Shown here piece after piece: positions 1 to 9,078 of a stretch of DNA of 64,000 nucleotides. Made by a program: the position numbers and the translations under genes. Where the stretch lies: assembly GCA_028285685.1 (NCBI GenBank), contig JANQOR010000012.1, positions 1-64,000 of the forward strand, written 5' to 3'. The stretch's first letter is position 1. Every line of letters begins with the position of its first letter. The notes below the pieces were generated by a model, which was not told the DNA's origin, did no database searches, and worked only from the letters and a program-made list of their open reading frames with translations. The DNA is from Cyclobacteriaceae bacterium. Lineage in GTDB: Bacteria > Bacteroidota > Bacteroidia > Cytophagales > Cyclobacteriaceae.

Positions 1-3000
1 GATCGTCTCTGCTGTACCTCCATTCGTACTCAAACTGATAGCTCCAATAGCATCACTCGTAGTAGAGATACTCGTGCCATTAGTTCCACTCACACTGAAT
101 GCCCCATCCCCTGTGTCTATCGTCGTCTGATCCAAATCAGTAGTACCATTCACATCCAGGTTGTCTGGAGTGAACGTACCGCTTATGTTCACATTGCCAG
201 CAGCTGATAAATTGATGTCATTAGTAGAGCTAATGTCTACATCACCTGAACCGGATGCCAAGTCCACCCCTGTTGTCCCAGTTGAATTACCAATAGTAAT
301 AGTTCGTCCACCAGTGGTGCCAGAACCAATATTGATAGCTCCGTCATTTGCATCATTTCCAACACTAATAGCTCCAGTAACCGCATTTAACTCCACATCA
401 TTTGCAGTTGCATCTATCGCCACTCCTGTCGCTCCGTCGAGAACCAGGTTTCCGGCAGAAACGACATCAACGTTTCCACTAGTCACAGTACCAACAGACA
501 AATCAGCTCCAGTTACAGTCAAATTCGAAGGGCTTGTTGCGTCAAGGCTAATATTTGCTCCGTCAACAATTAAATCTCCATTGAGATCTGTGTCAGTATC
601 AATTGTAAGATTCCCTCCATTGATATTTGTTGTTCCGGTTAAATCAATCGCATCAGAATTTTCGTCACCAATTTGAATATCATCATTGCGAATTAGTGTC
701 TGTGAGCTACCATCAGCAACGGTGAAATTCCCAGCATCAACATCAAGGCCGGCGTTGGCATCCAGATTCCCACTAAAGTTCGCCTCTTGAGCAACTTGCA
801 GAGTTCCCTGCACAGCAGTTGATAAAGTAGGTGATGAGAGTGTAACAGTTCCCTCTGTATTCAGATTTCCTGTATTGTCAACTGTGAAATTTGTTCCTCC
901 AACTGTTAAGTTGGCCCCAGTAACATCTAAACCATTCTGAGCATCCAGGTTTCCATCATCATTGACAACAACATCACCTCCACCACTATCAATCACGAAA
1001 TCTCCTGTACCTGTTAAAATAACTGATGTATTGCCGGTTCCTGTGTTTGCGATGGTGAAATCTTCCGCCCCATCTTGAGTTATTGTTGTTGACTGATCTA
1101 AGTCTCCTCCCAAATCAATTTCGTTGTTAATTCCGTCATAAGTCAAGCCGCTACCGGCCTGACCTCCGGCAACTGTGGTTAGTGCGGCCTCCGTCACTAA
1201 GGCATCATCAGATGGGCTAGCAAAATTGACTCCCGTACCTGAATCGACAATGTTGTTGACGTTGGTTCCATTGGCAAGAGTTAGGTCCGTCGAGATCGTT
1301 ACTGAACCGCCGTTGAAATCTGTAGTTGCTGTAACATCTACTAAGTCAGCCGCATTGTTTCCCAAATTTATAGCCCCGCTATTGATATCTACCTGTGGGG
1401 CATCTACCGTTAAATTCCCTCCATTGATATTGGTCTGGCCGGTGATGTCTATTGCGTCGCTGCTATTGTTGCCAAGGTTCAAAACATCACTATTTATGTT
1501 CGTTGTTGAACCATTGGAAATGTTAACAGTGGTGCTGTTGATGTCTACTTGCGGCGATGCAACTGTTAAATTTCCACCGTTGACGTTCGTCTCCCCCGTG
1601 ATATCAACTGCATCAGAAGTCGCATTTCCAACATTGATATTGTCACTATCAATGTTAAAATCCTGACCATCATTTGCAACAACAATCTGACCAGCACCAT
1701 CACTGCTTAAAGCTAAGTTTGGCGTGAGAGCAGAAGGGCTAAGGTTGATGACTCCACTGGCGTTTGGAATAGTAATTGTATTGTTTTGTGTTGGATCTTC
1801 AACTGTCAATGTTGTTGTATTGCTATCGTCGGTAGCTCCTTGAAGCACGAAGGGACTAGCTTCCTGAATTTCTCCATTGATTGTTGCATCAGCATTTATG
1901 GTCAGCTCATCTGAGGCATTGTCTCCAACATTTATTATTCCACTGTTGATGTTAGTTTGCGGAGCATCAACATCGAGATTGCCCCCATTAATATTGGTTA
2001 TCCCAGTTAAATCTATATTGTCTGTGCTCTCATCACCTATGTTGATGTCATCATTATTTATTGAGGTTGTTGAGGCCGGATTATCTGCTACCGTGAAATT
2101 CCCGTTGGTAACGTCCAGCCCATTATTGGCATCCACATTGCCAAAGAAATCTGCTTGTTCATCCACTCTCAAGGTACCCTCTACATATGTAAGTGTACCG
2201 CCCGACGAACCCAGATTTACCGTCCCATCGGCATTTAAAGTACTTGTAACATCCACAGGATTATTCACCTGAAGACCACCTGCATTGTTCAAAATTATTT
2301 GTTGGGTTCCCGGGACCACAAAATCAGCATTGTCAACATCCAAATCATCTCCCTGAACAGCATCATTTTGAATTGTCACCTCAGCTGAAGTTCCGGTGTT
2401 TGAAATTGCTATGTCACCCGTAACTGGCTGACCTTCGGCGATGCCGGCAGAATTGCCTATGTAAATGTTGTCTTGACTAAGAGATGATGACGTAAAATCA
2501 GCTCTATTAGCCCATACCACATTTCCCGCATTGTCAATTGTGAGCACCCTATCCGTGTTCCCTTCCGGATCAATCTTGGAAATTGTTATTGTACCATTCG
2601 CAATATCTTCGTTGAGTATAGATAGGTCCGTTATATGCTCCGAGGTGATTAGTATTGGCGTTTCAGATACAGCAGTGACACGCCCTTTTGAATCAATTGT
2701 AAATTGAAGTGCTAGAAATTGATCTCCATAGCCGCCGGCAACACCTGCAATATCCTCCAGTTTCGAACCTACAACAGATAAATCAGCCAACTTTTGTGTT
2801 GTAATCGCTCCATTGGTGATTTTGGGGGTTGTGACACTGCCGTCCTGAAGCTTACTGGTAGAAACGGCGTTGTCAGCAATTTTAGTCTCAGTTACTCGGC
2901 CCAAACCAATGATTGGATTTGGATAGAAGCCAGTTAAATCTCCGCCTGCAGGAGTCACGCTCAAAGCTCCCAATCCAGGAATCCATGTGTTGTTCCAATA

Positions 3001-3255
3001 GTAGAATAGATTCTGATCCGTATCGTAGACCATAAGTCCATTGTCATTGGAGGCAAGACTTGTTGCCATACTAGTCCGCTGGAAGGTTGTTAACCTTGGG
3101 ACCAAGAATCCTTGATTGGAATTAGGTGAAACAAGCTCCAAAACCGAATTAACGTTTGGAGTATTGGTGTTGACTCCTACGGAATTCTGACCATTTGAGG
3201 AAAGAAATCCTAAGACTGACACAGCTAGGAGTGTAAGCTTCTTATTTAAACCCAT
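1..3255 (-). CDS. Large repetitive secreted protein, C-terminus beyond window
   Basis: The reverse frame is open without a stop from the ATG at 3255 down to base 1, giving at least 1085 codons; the C-terminus lies outside the window. Residues 1-23 form a signal peptide ending near SSNGQ. Next comes a segment typical of Bacteroidota structural or tail-fibre-like proteins (SVGVNTNTPN, then SNQGFLVPRLTT, then YWNNTWIPG), a DLTGFYPNP motif, and several TETKIADNAVS-like 'KLxDGSVT' units. From about residue 330 onward the protein is built of degenerate Asn/Asp/Gly/Thr-rich repeats around NINGGNLTV and xIDLTGTTNI, as expected for a beta-solenoid fibre. The rest may hold an S74 peptidase or a T9SS sorting domain, which cannot be seen here. 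Probably a surface adhesin or fibre; the exact role is unknown. Confidence 0.85.
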   Translation of the reverse strand, partial: MGLNKKLTLLAVSVLGFLSSNGQNSVGVNTNTPNVNSVLELVSPNSNQGFLVPRLTTFQRTSMATSLASNDNGLMVYDTDQNLFYYWNNTWIPGLGALSVTPAGGDLTGFYPNPIIGLGRVTETKIADNAVSTSKLQDGSVTTPKITNGAITTQKLADLSVVGSKLEDIAGVAGGYGDQFLALQFTIDSKGRVTAVSETPILITSEHITDLSILNEDIANGTITISKIDPEGNTDRVLTIDNAGNVVWANRADFTSSSLSQDNIYIGNSAGIAEGQPVTGDIAISNTGTSAEVTIQNDAVQGDDLDVDNADFVVPGTQQIILNNAGGLQVNNPVDVTSTLNADGTVNLGSSGGTLTYVEGTLRVDEQADFFGNVDANNGLDVTNGNFTVADNPASTTSINNDDINIGDESTDNIDLTGITNINGGNLDVDAPQTNINSGIINVGDNASDELTINADATINGEIQEASPFVLQGATDDSNTTTLTVEDPTQNNTITIPNASGVINLSPSALTPNLALSSDGAGQIVVANDGQDFNIDSDNINVGNATSDAVDITGETNVNGGNLTVASPQVDINSTTVNISNGSTTNINSDVLNLGNNSSDAIDITGQTNINGGNLTVDAPQVDINSGAINLGNNAADLVDVTATTDFNGGSVTISTDLTLANGTNVNNIVDSGTGVNFASPSDDALVTEAALTTVAGGQAGSGLTYDGINNEIDLGGDLDQSTTITQDGAEDFTIANTGTGNTSVILTGTGDFVIDSGGGDVVVNDDGNLDAQNGLDVTGANLTVGGTNFTVDNTGNLNTEGTVTLSSPTLSTAVQGTLQVAQEANFSGNLDANAGLDVDAGNFTVADGSSQTLIRNDDIQIGDENSDAIDLTGTTNINGGNLTIDTDTDLNGDLIVDGANISLDATSPSNLTVTGADLSVGTVTSGNVDVVSAGNLVLDGATGVAIDATANDVELNAVTGAISVGNDANDGAINIGSGTTGGRTITIGNSTGTTGVDLASGSGDVDISSTNDINLSAAGNVNISGTFTPDNLDVNGTTDLDQTTIDTGDGAFSVSGTNGTSISTTSDAIGAISLSTNGGTAETI
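575..2015 (-). repeat. Degenerate coding repeats of the fibre-like protein
   Basis: Within the large reverse-strand gene a unit containing D(I/L)TGxTN(I/V)NGGNL recurs at about 1970-2010, 1560-1615, 1395-1450 and 580-650, with a weaker copy (DFNGGS) near 1300-1335. Most copies are followed by a PQVDINSG-like segment and preceded by GNxxxDxxD. The copies differ at many synonymous positions, so this is an old protein-level repeat rather than a recent tandem duplication. Confidence 0.7.
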
Positions 3256-3315
3256 GATATTTTTAAGTCTGAGCGGCTTTTACATTTAATTCATTAACTG
3301 ACCGTAAGATGAATG

Positions 3316-3349
3316 TTTGATCTTACAAGCTGGCGTAAGCATAACTTTG
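3316..3349 (+). promoter_or_regulatory. Possible distal promoter upstream of rimP
   Basis: TAACTTTG at 3342-3349 matches the Bacteroidota -7 consensus TAnnTTTG, with TTTG at 3316-3319 and 22 bases between. It points toward rimP and would give a leader of about 200 bases. The rest of 3256-3508 holds no open frame I would support; an AT-rich stretch lies at 3361-3385. Confidence 0.3.
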
Positions 3350-3473
3350 GCTATAGTAAAAATCGACAATTTTTAAAAAAAAATAGCCAAAAGATAGAGG
3401 CAGTATAGCAAACCTTCGGTGAACTGCTAATTTTCTTTGACCAATATTGAGGGTAGGTTTTAAAAATAATTTT

Positions 3474-3500
3474 TTGAGATAGATAAATCGATTATTTTTG
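3474..3500 (+). promoter_or_regulatory. Promoter of the rimP-nusA-infB operon
   Basis: TATTTTTG at 3493-3500 is a perfect match to TAnnTTTG. TTG at 3474-3476 could be the -33 element, with a rather short spacer of 16 bases. Transcription would start near 3505-3508, directly before an ATG at 3509. Confidence 0.55.
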
Positions 3501-3508
3501 CCCAAGCA

Positions 3509-3559
3509 ATGTATGATTTCAATGACGAGGGGACTACAGTCCCCTCTTTTTTTTCTTGA
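3509..3559 (+). CDS. Possible 16-codon leader peptide before rimP
   Basis: An ATG at 3509, only eight bases after the promoter -7 element, opens a 16-codon frame (MYDFNDEGTTVPSFFS). It reads through the terminator-like hairpin and its T-tract and stops at TGA 3557-3559, overlapping the TTG start of rimP at 3556. Its position suggests a role in coupling or attenuation, but no coding signature or homologue is known to me, so it may be fortuitous. Confidence 0.3.
   Translation: MYDFNDEGTTVPSFFS
3527..3554 (+). terminator. Terminator-like hairpin in the rimP leader
   Basis: GAGGGGAC (3527-3534), loop TACA and GTCCCCTC (3539-3546) form a perfect 8-bp stem followed by eight T (3547-3554). This is a textbook intrinsic terminator shape, but it lies between the operon promoter and the rimP start, so it would act as an attenuator if functional. 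Confidence 0.75.
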
Positions 3560-4011
3560 AAAAAGTGGTGAATAGGATAAAAGAAATAGTAGAGGAGGTG
3601 ATTGGTGAGGAATCGTCAATTTTTCTGGTAGATGTTCGATTGAAAGGTGGGGCGGGAAATCAGAAATTGCTCATAATTATAGATGGTGACGATGGGATAA
3701 GTATCGATCACTGTACGATGATCAGTAGAAAAGTTGGAGTCGTTTTAGAAGAGGAGGATTTATTAGAAGGGAAGTACAATTTGGAAGTTTCATCTCCCGG
3801 TTTAGATCATCCTATTACACTAAAAAGGCAATATGTGAAGAACGTTGGAAGACATCTTGAAGTTGAAAAAAATGATGGTGCAATTGTAAGAGGAAAGCTA
3901 CTGGGAGTAGATAGTAACACTATCATTTTACAATCTGATGAAATGGGAACAGAGGTGCCAATGAATTTCGAAGAAATAAGTAAATCAAAAATAGAAGTAT
4001 CATTTAAATAG
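3556..4011 (+). CDS. rimP: Ribosome maturation factor RimP
   Basis: RimP helps late maturation of the 30S ribosomal subunit. The 151-residue protein has the family layout: an N-terminal alpha/beta domain with IFLVDVRLKG and LLIIIDGDDGISIDHC, the signature YNLEVSSPGLDHPI near residues 77-90, then a C-terminal SH3-like domain. Length and motifs fit the Bacteroidota form. It is the first gene of the rimP-nusA-infB operon, with a single base before nusA. The start is uncertain: TTG at 3556 is used here, but GTG at 3565 or 3568 would remove only a few residues. The start codon sits directly behind a T-tract hairpin. Confidence 0.95.
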   Translation: MKKVVNRIKEIVEEVIGEESSIFLVDVRLKGGAGNQKLLIIIDGDDGISIDHCTMISRKVGVVLEEEDLLEGKYNLEVSSPGLDHPITLKRQYVKNVGRHLEVEKNDGAIVRGKLLGVDSNTIILQSDEMGTEVPMNFEEISKSKIEVSFK

Positions 4012-4012
4012 A

Positions 4013-5254
4013 ATGGAAGCGTCAGTATTAGTTGATTCATTTGCGGATTTTGCCAGGGGGAAAAACATAGACCGGCCAACAATGATTCGCATTCTTGAGG
4101 ATGTGTTTAGAACAATGATTCGAAAGAAGTATGAGACCGATGACAATTTCGACATAATCATCAATGCGGACAATGGCGATCTGGAAATATGGAGGTTCAG
4201 AGAAATTGTTGATGACAATTCTGAGGACATTTGGGACCATGATAAAATCAGTCTTTCTGAGGCTCGGCAGATAGAGCCAGATTTTGAAATAGGTGAGGAG
4301 GTAGCCGAGGAAATTAAACTATTGGATTTTGGTCGGCGCGCAGTAATGACTGCAAGGCAGACTTTGATTCAAAAAATCAAGGATCTTGAGAAAGATATCC
4401 TTTTCCAGAAATACAAAGACTTAGTTGGTGAAATTATTCAGGGTGAAGTTTATCAGGTTTTAAGCCGTGAAGTGTTGCTAATTGATGGTGAGGGTAATGA
4501 GTTAACTATTCCGAAATCTGAGCAAATTCCAAAGGATCGATACAGAAAAGGAGACGGTGTTAGGGCGATTGTTCACAGAGCAGAAATGGTTAATGGAAAT
4601 CCGAAAATTATTCTCTCGCGAACCTCACCAGTATTTCTTGAGAGGCTTTTTGAGGCAGAAGTTCCAGAGGTTTATGATGGCCTGATAACTATAAAAAATG
4701 TCGTAAGAGAACCCGGTGAGAGAGCAAAAGTATCCGTAGAATCCTATGATGATCGAATAGATCCGGTTGGTGCTTGTGTTGGTATGAAAGGATCCCGAAT
4801 ACACTCTATAGTTAGGGAACTTCAGAATGAAAACATCGATGTCATTAACTTCACGGACAATTTAGAGCTTTACTTGGCACGTGCCTTGAGTCCTGCAAAG
4901 ATCACAAGCATGGATATCAGTGAGGGCAAGGAGCGAGTTTCTGTGTACCTTAAGCCTGATCAGGTATCACTAGCAATTGGAAAGGGGGGACAAAATATCA
5001 AGCTGGCAAGCAAGCTCGTGGGTATGGAGATTGATGTGTTCAGAGAACTTGACGAGGCTTCGGAAGAGGATGTTGATCTCGATGAATTTACTGACGAGTT
5101 GGAAGACTGGATCATCGACGAGCTGAAGCGTGTTGGTTTGGATACAGCAAAAAGTGTTTTGAAGTTGGGTACCGAGGATTTGGTGAGAAGAACGGACTTG
5201 GAAGAAGAAACAGTACATGAAATCATTCAAGTTCTTAGCCAGGAATTTGAGTAG
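4013..5254 (+). CDS. nusA: Transcription termination/antitermination factor NusA
   Basis: NusA binds RNA polymerase and nascent RNA and controls pausing, termination and antitermination. The 413-residue product shows an N-terminal polymerase-binding domain (LVDSFADFARGKNIDR start), an S1 domain around residues 135-200, and two KH domains with GMKGSRIHSIVREL and SLAIGKGGQNIKLASKLVG. A short acidic tail contains one helical repeat-like segment (DELKRVGLDTAKSVL) instead of the two acidic repeats of the E. coli protein. It starts one base after rimP stops and is followed by infB after 15 bases, the conserved bacterial order. Confidence 0.97.
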   Translation: MEASVLVDSFADFARGKNIDRPTMIRILEDVFRTMIRKKYETDDNFDIIINADNGDLEIWRFREIVDDNSEDIWDHDKISLSEARQIEPDFEIGEEVAEEIKLLDFGRRAVMTARQTLIQKIKDLEKDILFQKYKDLVGEIIQGEVYQVLSREVLLIDGEGNELTIPKSEQIPKDRYRKGDGVRAIVHRAEMVNGNPKIILSRTSPVFLERLFEAEVPEVYDGLITIKNVVREPGERAKVSVESYDDRIDPVGACVGMKGSRIHSIVRELQNENIDVINFTDNLELYLARALSPAKITSMDISEGKERVSVYLKPDQVSLAIGKGGQNIKLASKLVGMEIDVFRELDEASEEDVDLDEFTDELEDWIIDELKRVGLDTAKSVLKLGTEDLVRRTDLEEETVHEIIQVLSQEFE

Positions 5255-5269
5255 AAATTAAAAGATTGT

Positions 5270-7888
5270 ATGGCAGAGTATAGATTAAGTCAGGTTGCGA
5301 GAAAGCTAAACGTAGGTAGAAATACCATTCTTGATTTCTTATCTGAAAAGGGGTTTGAGGTTGATACTAATCCCAATTCTAAAATAAATCAGGATCAGTA
5401 TGATATGCTTGCGAGGAAGTTTGCAGATGCCGCACATGATAAGGAGGAAGCTTCAGAGTTGACAATTGGAGGTGGAACGGAAGATTTTGTGATCAAGGCA
5501 GACAAGCCTGAGGACAAAAAGAAAACGGAGGACGAACGAATTCTTATCAAGGATAATGTTGCTCCGGTGGTAGAACCTGAAAAAATATCTGCTAAATCAA
5601 AGCTGGAGGGTCCTAAAGTTGTTGGCAAAATTGATCTGGACAAAAAGAAGAAAGAAGAAGCCAAAAAGGAGGAAGCCGAGGAGGTCAAAGAGGAAAAACC
5701 TACCGAAGTGGCCAAAGAGCAGAAGAGTGTAAAAGAAACCGAAGACGAAACTCCCCAAGAACCGAAAGAAATAATAAAAGCCAAAGCGGATTCCCTGCGA
5801 GGACTAAAAGTTCTGGACAAAATAGAATTACCTGATAAACCAAAACCGGTAGCCTCCTCAGATCAGAATCAAGATAGAAAGAAAAGGCCAAGAAAGAGAA
5901 TAAGTTCAGGAGCTCCAGAAACAAAGGGGAAGAGACCAGCTCAAACAACGGGACGCTCTTCAACTGGAAGAAAGACCGAGGAACTCTCTGACAAAGAAAT
6001 TCAAGATAAGATCAAAGCTACTCTAGCCAAGCTGAGTGGAGGAAAGACCAAAACAGAGCGATCGAAGTATAGAAAAGATAAACGTTCGGCAAAAGCTGAA
6101 GCTGAAGAGGAGAAGCAAATTCAGGCAGAGGAGGCATCAAAAACACTACGAGTAACCGAATTCATTTCTGCCAGCGATCTAGCTTCACTAATGGACGTGT
6201 CTGTCAATGACGTGATATCAACATGTATGTCATTAGGAATGTTTGTTTCAATCAATCAGAGATTGGACGCAGAATCAATTACGGTCATTGCCGATGAATT
6301 TGGTTTCGACATAGACTTCACCGAAGCAAAGGAGGAGACAGATGTGGTTGAATCCGAGGACTCAGACGAGTCATTAGCCGAGAGAGCGCCCATCGTAACC
6401 ATAATGGGTCACGTCGATCATGGTAAAACATCCCTTCTCGACTACATTAGGGATGCCAAAGTTACCGCTGGAGAAGCAGGAGGAATAACGCAACATATTG
6501 GAGCCTACGATGTGACTACCGAAAGTGGCAAGCGAGTCGCATTTCTTGATACTCCGGGCCACGAAGCATTTACAGCAATGCGGGCAAGGGGAGCAAAAAT
6601 TACTGATGTCGCCATTATTGTAGTAGCAGCTGATGACTCTGTGATGCCTCAAACTAAGGAGGCTATCAATCACGCACAAGTTGCTGGTGTCCCGATTGTA
6701 ATTGCGATCAATAAAATTGATAAGCCAAATGCAAATCCGGACAAGATCAAGGAGGATCTATCTAATATGAACATCCTTGTCGAAGATTGGGGAGGTAAAT
6801 ATCAATGTCAGCATGTATCAGCTAAAACAGGAGAAGGTATTGATGAACTGCTAGATAAAGTCCTTCTGGAAGCAGAGTTGCTGGAACTGAAAGCAAATCC
6901 AGCAAAACCTGCTGTTGGATCAGTTGTAGAAGCAAGTTTGGATAAGGGAAGAGGTTTTGTTTCAACCATCATGGTTCAGGGGGGAACCTTGAAAGTCGGA
7001 GATGTGCTTCTAGCTGGACCTTTCTTTGGAAAAGTAAAGGCAATGTTTGATCACCGAGGACATAAGGTGAAGGAAGCTGGGCCTTCCACGCCGGTTCAAA
7101 TGCTTGGACTAGATGGAGCACCGCAGGCTGGAGATAGGTTCAATGTCATGGAAAGTGATCGCGAAGCACGGGAGATAGCCACAAAGAGAGAGCAGATCCT
7201 TAGAGAACAAACCATACGGACGAAAAAGCACATAACACTAGACGAAATAGGTCGAAGGCTCGCTATCGGAAACTTTAAAGAACTCAATGTCATTGTCAAG
7301 GGTGACGTTGACGGTTCGATAGAAGCGCTCTCTGATTCATTACTTAAGTTATCGACCGAAGAAGTACAAGTCAACATTCTCCACAAGGCAGTTGGTCAGA
7401 TATCGGAATCTGATGTCCTACTTGCTTCAGCTTCAGATGCTGTAATTGTTGGATTCCAGGTGAGACCATCCGGCAGTGCACGTAGATTGGCTGAAACAGA
7501 AGAAATTGAAATCAGATTATACTCTATCATCTATGACGCCATAAATGACGTGAAAGATGCAATGGAAGGAATGCTTGAACCTACTAGCGAAGAAGTTATC
7601 ACAGGGAATATTGAAGTACGAGATGTATTCAAAATCTCTAAGATAGGAACTGTTGCTGGTTGCTTTGTAACTGACGGAATTGTGAAACGATCCAATCAAG
7701 TCAGACTGGTTAGAGATGGAATTGTTGTATATACCGGTGAAATTAACCAGCTAAAGCGTTTCAAGGAGGATGTTACTGAAGTCAAAAACGGCTATGAATG
7801 CGGCTTAAGCATCAAAAATTTCAATGATATCAAAGTTGGAGATACTATTGAAGGATTTGAAATCAAAGAGGTAAAAAGGACACTCTAA
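5270..7888 (+). CDS. infB: Translation initiation factor IF-2
   Basis: IF-2 is the GTPase that brings initiator tRNA to the 30S subunit and promotes subunit joining. The 872-residue protein has an N-terminal IF2N helix domain ([21 protein letters not shown]), a long Lys/Glu-rich linker (about 70-280) and a second IF2N-like segment (about 290-350). The G domain follows: G1 GHVDHGKT at 380-387, G3 DTPGHEAF near 427, G4 NKID near 481. Domain II, domain III and the C-terminal fMet-tRNA-binding domain complete it. Full length, no anomaly. It ends the operon; no clear terminator is seen in the 92 bases before the next gene. Confidence 0.98.
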   Translation: MAEYRLSQVARKLNVGRNTILDFLSEKGFEVDTNPNSKINQDQYDMLARKFADAAHDKEEASELTIGGGTEDFVIKADKPEDKKKTEDERILIKDNVAPVVEPEKISAKSKLEGPKVVGKIDLDKKKKEEAKKEEAEEVKEEKPTEVAKEQKSVKETEDETPQEPKEIIKAKADSLRGLKVLDKIELPDKPKPVASSDQNQDRKKRPRKRISSGAPETKGKRPAQTTGRSSTGRKTEELSDKEIQDKIKATLAKLSGGKTKTERSKYRKDKRSAKAEAEEEKQIQAEEASKTLRVTEFISASDLASLMDVSVNDVISTCMSLGMFVSINQRLDAESITVIADEFGFDIDFTEAKEETDVVESEDSDESLAERAPIVTIMGHVDHGKTSLLDYIRDAKVTAGEAGGITQHIGAYDVTTESGKRVAFLDTPGHEAFTAMRARGAKITDVAIIVVAADDSVMPQTKEAINHAQVAGVPIVIAINKIDKPNANPDKIKEDLSNMNILVEDWGGKYQCQHVSAKTGEGIDELLDKVLLEAELLELKANPAKPAVGSVVEASLDKGRGFVSTIMVQGGTLKVGDVLLAGPFFGKVKAMFDHRGHKVKEAGPSTPVQMLGLDGAPQAGDRFNVMESDREAREIATKREQILREQTIRTKKHITLDEIGRRLAIGNFKELNVIVKGDVDGSIEALSDSLLKLSTEEVQVNILHKAVGQISESDVLLASASDAVIVGFQVRPSGSARRLAETEEIEIRLYSIIYDAINDVKDAMEGMLEPTSEEVITGNIEVRDVFKISKIGTVAGCFVTDGIVKRSNQVRLVRDGIVVYTGEINQLKRFKEDVTEVKNGYECGLSIKNFNDIKVGDTIEGFEIKEVKRTL

Positions 7889-7980
7889 GTCTTAGTTTTT
7901 CTCAAGCGTTAACTTTTGCAGGTTTTTACTAACCTTCTAGCTAGTTTTTCGTTATTTTGTTGACTACAAGTACTGAATTC

Positions 7981-8280
7981 TTGCGGACAATTGCCAAAAT
8001 ATCGTTTCTGCTAGGTTTCGTCATTATAGCAAACTACGCTTTTGCTACAAATTCTACGGGCGACGCATCTACCGAAGGTACTCAGCAGCAGCCAGGAGAG
8101 AAAAAGCAAAATGTGGAAGAAATTGATCCGTCTCAGGAGTTAGAGGGTGGTTCCGAACCTCAAGAACTCCAAACGGTTGATTCAACCGAAGATGATTCCG
8201 TCAACAAATACAATTTCATATTCTATTTCTTGTACAAACTGAAGTACAATGAGAATCAGGAAGTTGAGGAACTATTCTAG
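7981..8280 (+). CDS. Small acidic exported or membrane protein, unknown function
   Basis: I do not recognise this protein. Starting at TTG 7981 it has 99 residues: a signal peptide or membrane helix (RTIAKISFLLGFVIIANYAFA), then a Ser/Glu/Gln-rich low-complexity segment, and a short aromatic/basic tail (YNFIFYFLYKLKYN). An upstream TTG at 7957 would add eight residues, but it falls inside a near-consensus -7 element (TATTTTG, 7953-7959), which favours the later start. It ends in CTAG, whose two strands provide the stop codons of both this gene and the convergent gene at 8277. Confidence 0.6.
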   Translation: MRTIAKISFLLGFVIIANYAFATNSTGDASTEGTQQQPGEKKQNVEEIDPSQELEGGSEPQELQTVDSTEDDSVNKYNFIFYFLYKLKYNENQEVEELF

Positions 8281-9005
8281 GCGTATACGTTCACAAAGGT
8301 TTCAATGTCCTTCAGTCCAATTTTTCCTTCGTAAAAGGCTTTTCCGAAGATAACACCATAAAGGCCTTGGTCGGCCAATTTCTTTACGTCATCCATGTTG
8401 CGGACACCTCCACTTGCAAAAACACACAAGTTTGGAAATTCTTCGAGAAGATTGCTGTAAAGATCAAAGGAAGGTCCCTCCAGTGCACCATCTCTCGAAA
8501 TATCGGTTGTTTTCAGGTATTTCAATCCCCGATCGTAGAAGTAGGCAATATGATCCAGAATTTTGAGATCAGTAGCGGTCTGCCAACCTTTGATCCGAAT
8601 CAACCCATCAAGACTATCAGCTGCAAGCGCTATTTTCTCTCGGCCGTAGGACATTATCCAGTTGGCGAAAATTTCCTTATTCTGTACCGCAACGGAGGCA
8701 GCTGTGATGCTTTCTGCTCTATGCTCAAATGCCTTAATCACATCACCGTCGGTGTGGATTCCTCCGGTAAAATTCACCTTGAGGTTGGTATAGCCAGTAA
8801 TCATCTGAAGTGGGTCATAGTTAACAATTGTTCCCTTTTTTGCTCCCTCCAGATCAATTAAGTGAATTCTTTTTATGCCATGGTCCTCAAATTGACTTGC
8901 GACTTCAATTGGGCTTTCTTCGTAGAATTTCTCCTTAGAATAATCCCCTTGTTTCAGACGTGTAGTCCTCCCATTTATTACAGAAATCGATGGAACTAGT
9001 AGCAC
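8277..9005 (-). CDS. HisA-family TIM-barrel protein with altered active site
   Basis: HisA isomerises ProFAR to PRFAR in histidine synthesis. This 242-residue protein follows HisA along its length: RLKQGDYSKEKFYEESPIEV, RIHLIDLEGAKKG, the second catalytic Asp in ALAADSLDG, TDISRDGALEGP, and the phosphate-binding loops TGGIHTDGDV and ASGGVRNMDDV. However, the first catalytic Asp, normally in PAIDLIDG, is replaced: the sequence reads PSISVING (Ser at residue 8 or 9). It stands alone, downstream of a response regulator by 73 bases and not among his genes. It may be a divergent HisA or a paralogue with another sugar-phosphate substrate. The start is GTG at 9005. Confidence 0.8.
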   Translation of the reverse strand: MLLVPSISVINGRTTRLKQGDYSKEKFYEESPIEVASQFEDHGIKRIHLIDLEGAKKGTIVNYDPLQMITGYTNLKVNFTGGIHTDGDVIKAFEHRAESITAASVAVQNKEIFANWIMSYGREKIALAADSLDGLIRIKGWQTATDLKILDHIAYFYDRGLKYLKTTDISRDGALEGPSFDLYSNLLEEFPNLCVFASGGVRNMDDVKKLADQGLYGVIFGKAFYEGKIGLKDIETFVNVYA

Positions 9006-9078
9006 TTAATGAAGAATTGGTTGGTAAATAGTCCTTAGTAAGAACTCATCTCAAGGTAAAGAAATTCATCGAGAAATG

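Noticed and set aside
161-2272. Forward-strand open frames of 131-171 codons opposite the repeat protein
   Set aside because: They are low-complexity antisense frames created by the Asn/Asp/Gly-rich repeats of the reverse-strand gene, which is open over the whole stretch and has a signal peptide.
3323-3619. Reverse open frame over the rimP leader
   Set aside because: It overlaps the rimP coding start and contains the leader hairpin; the product resembles no protein family and has skewed composition.
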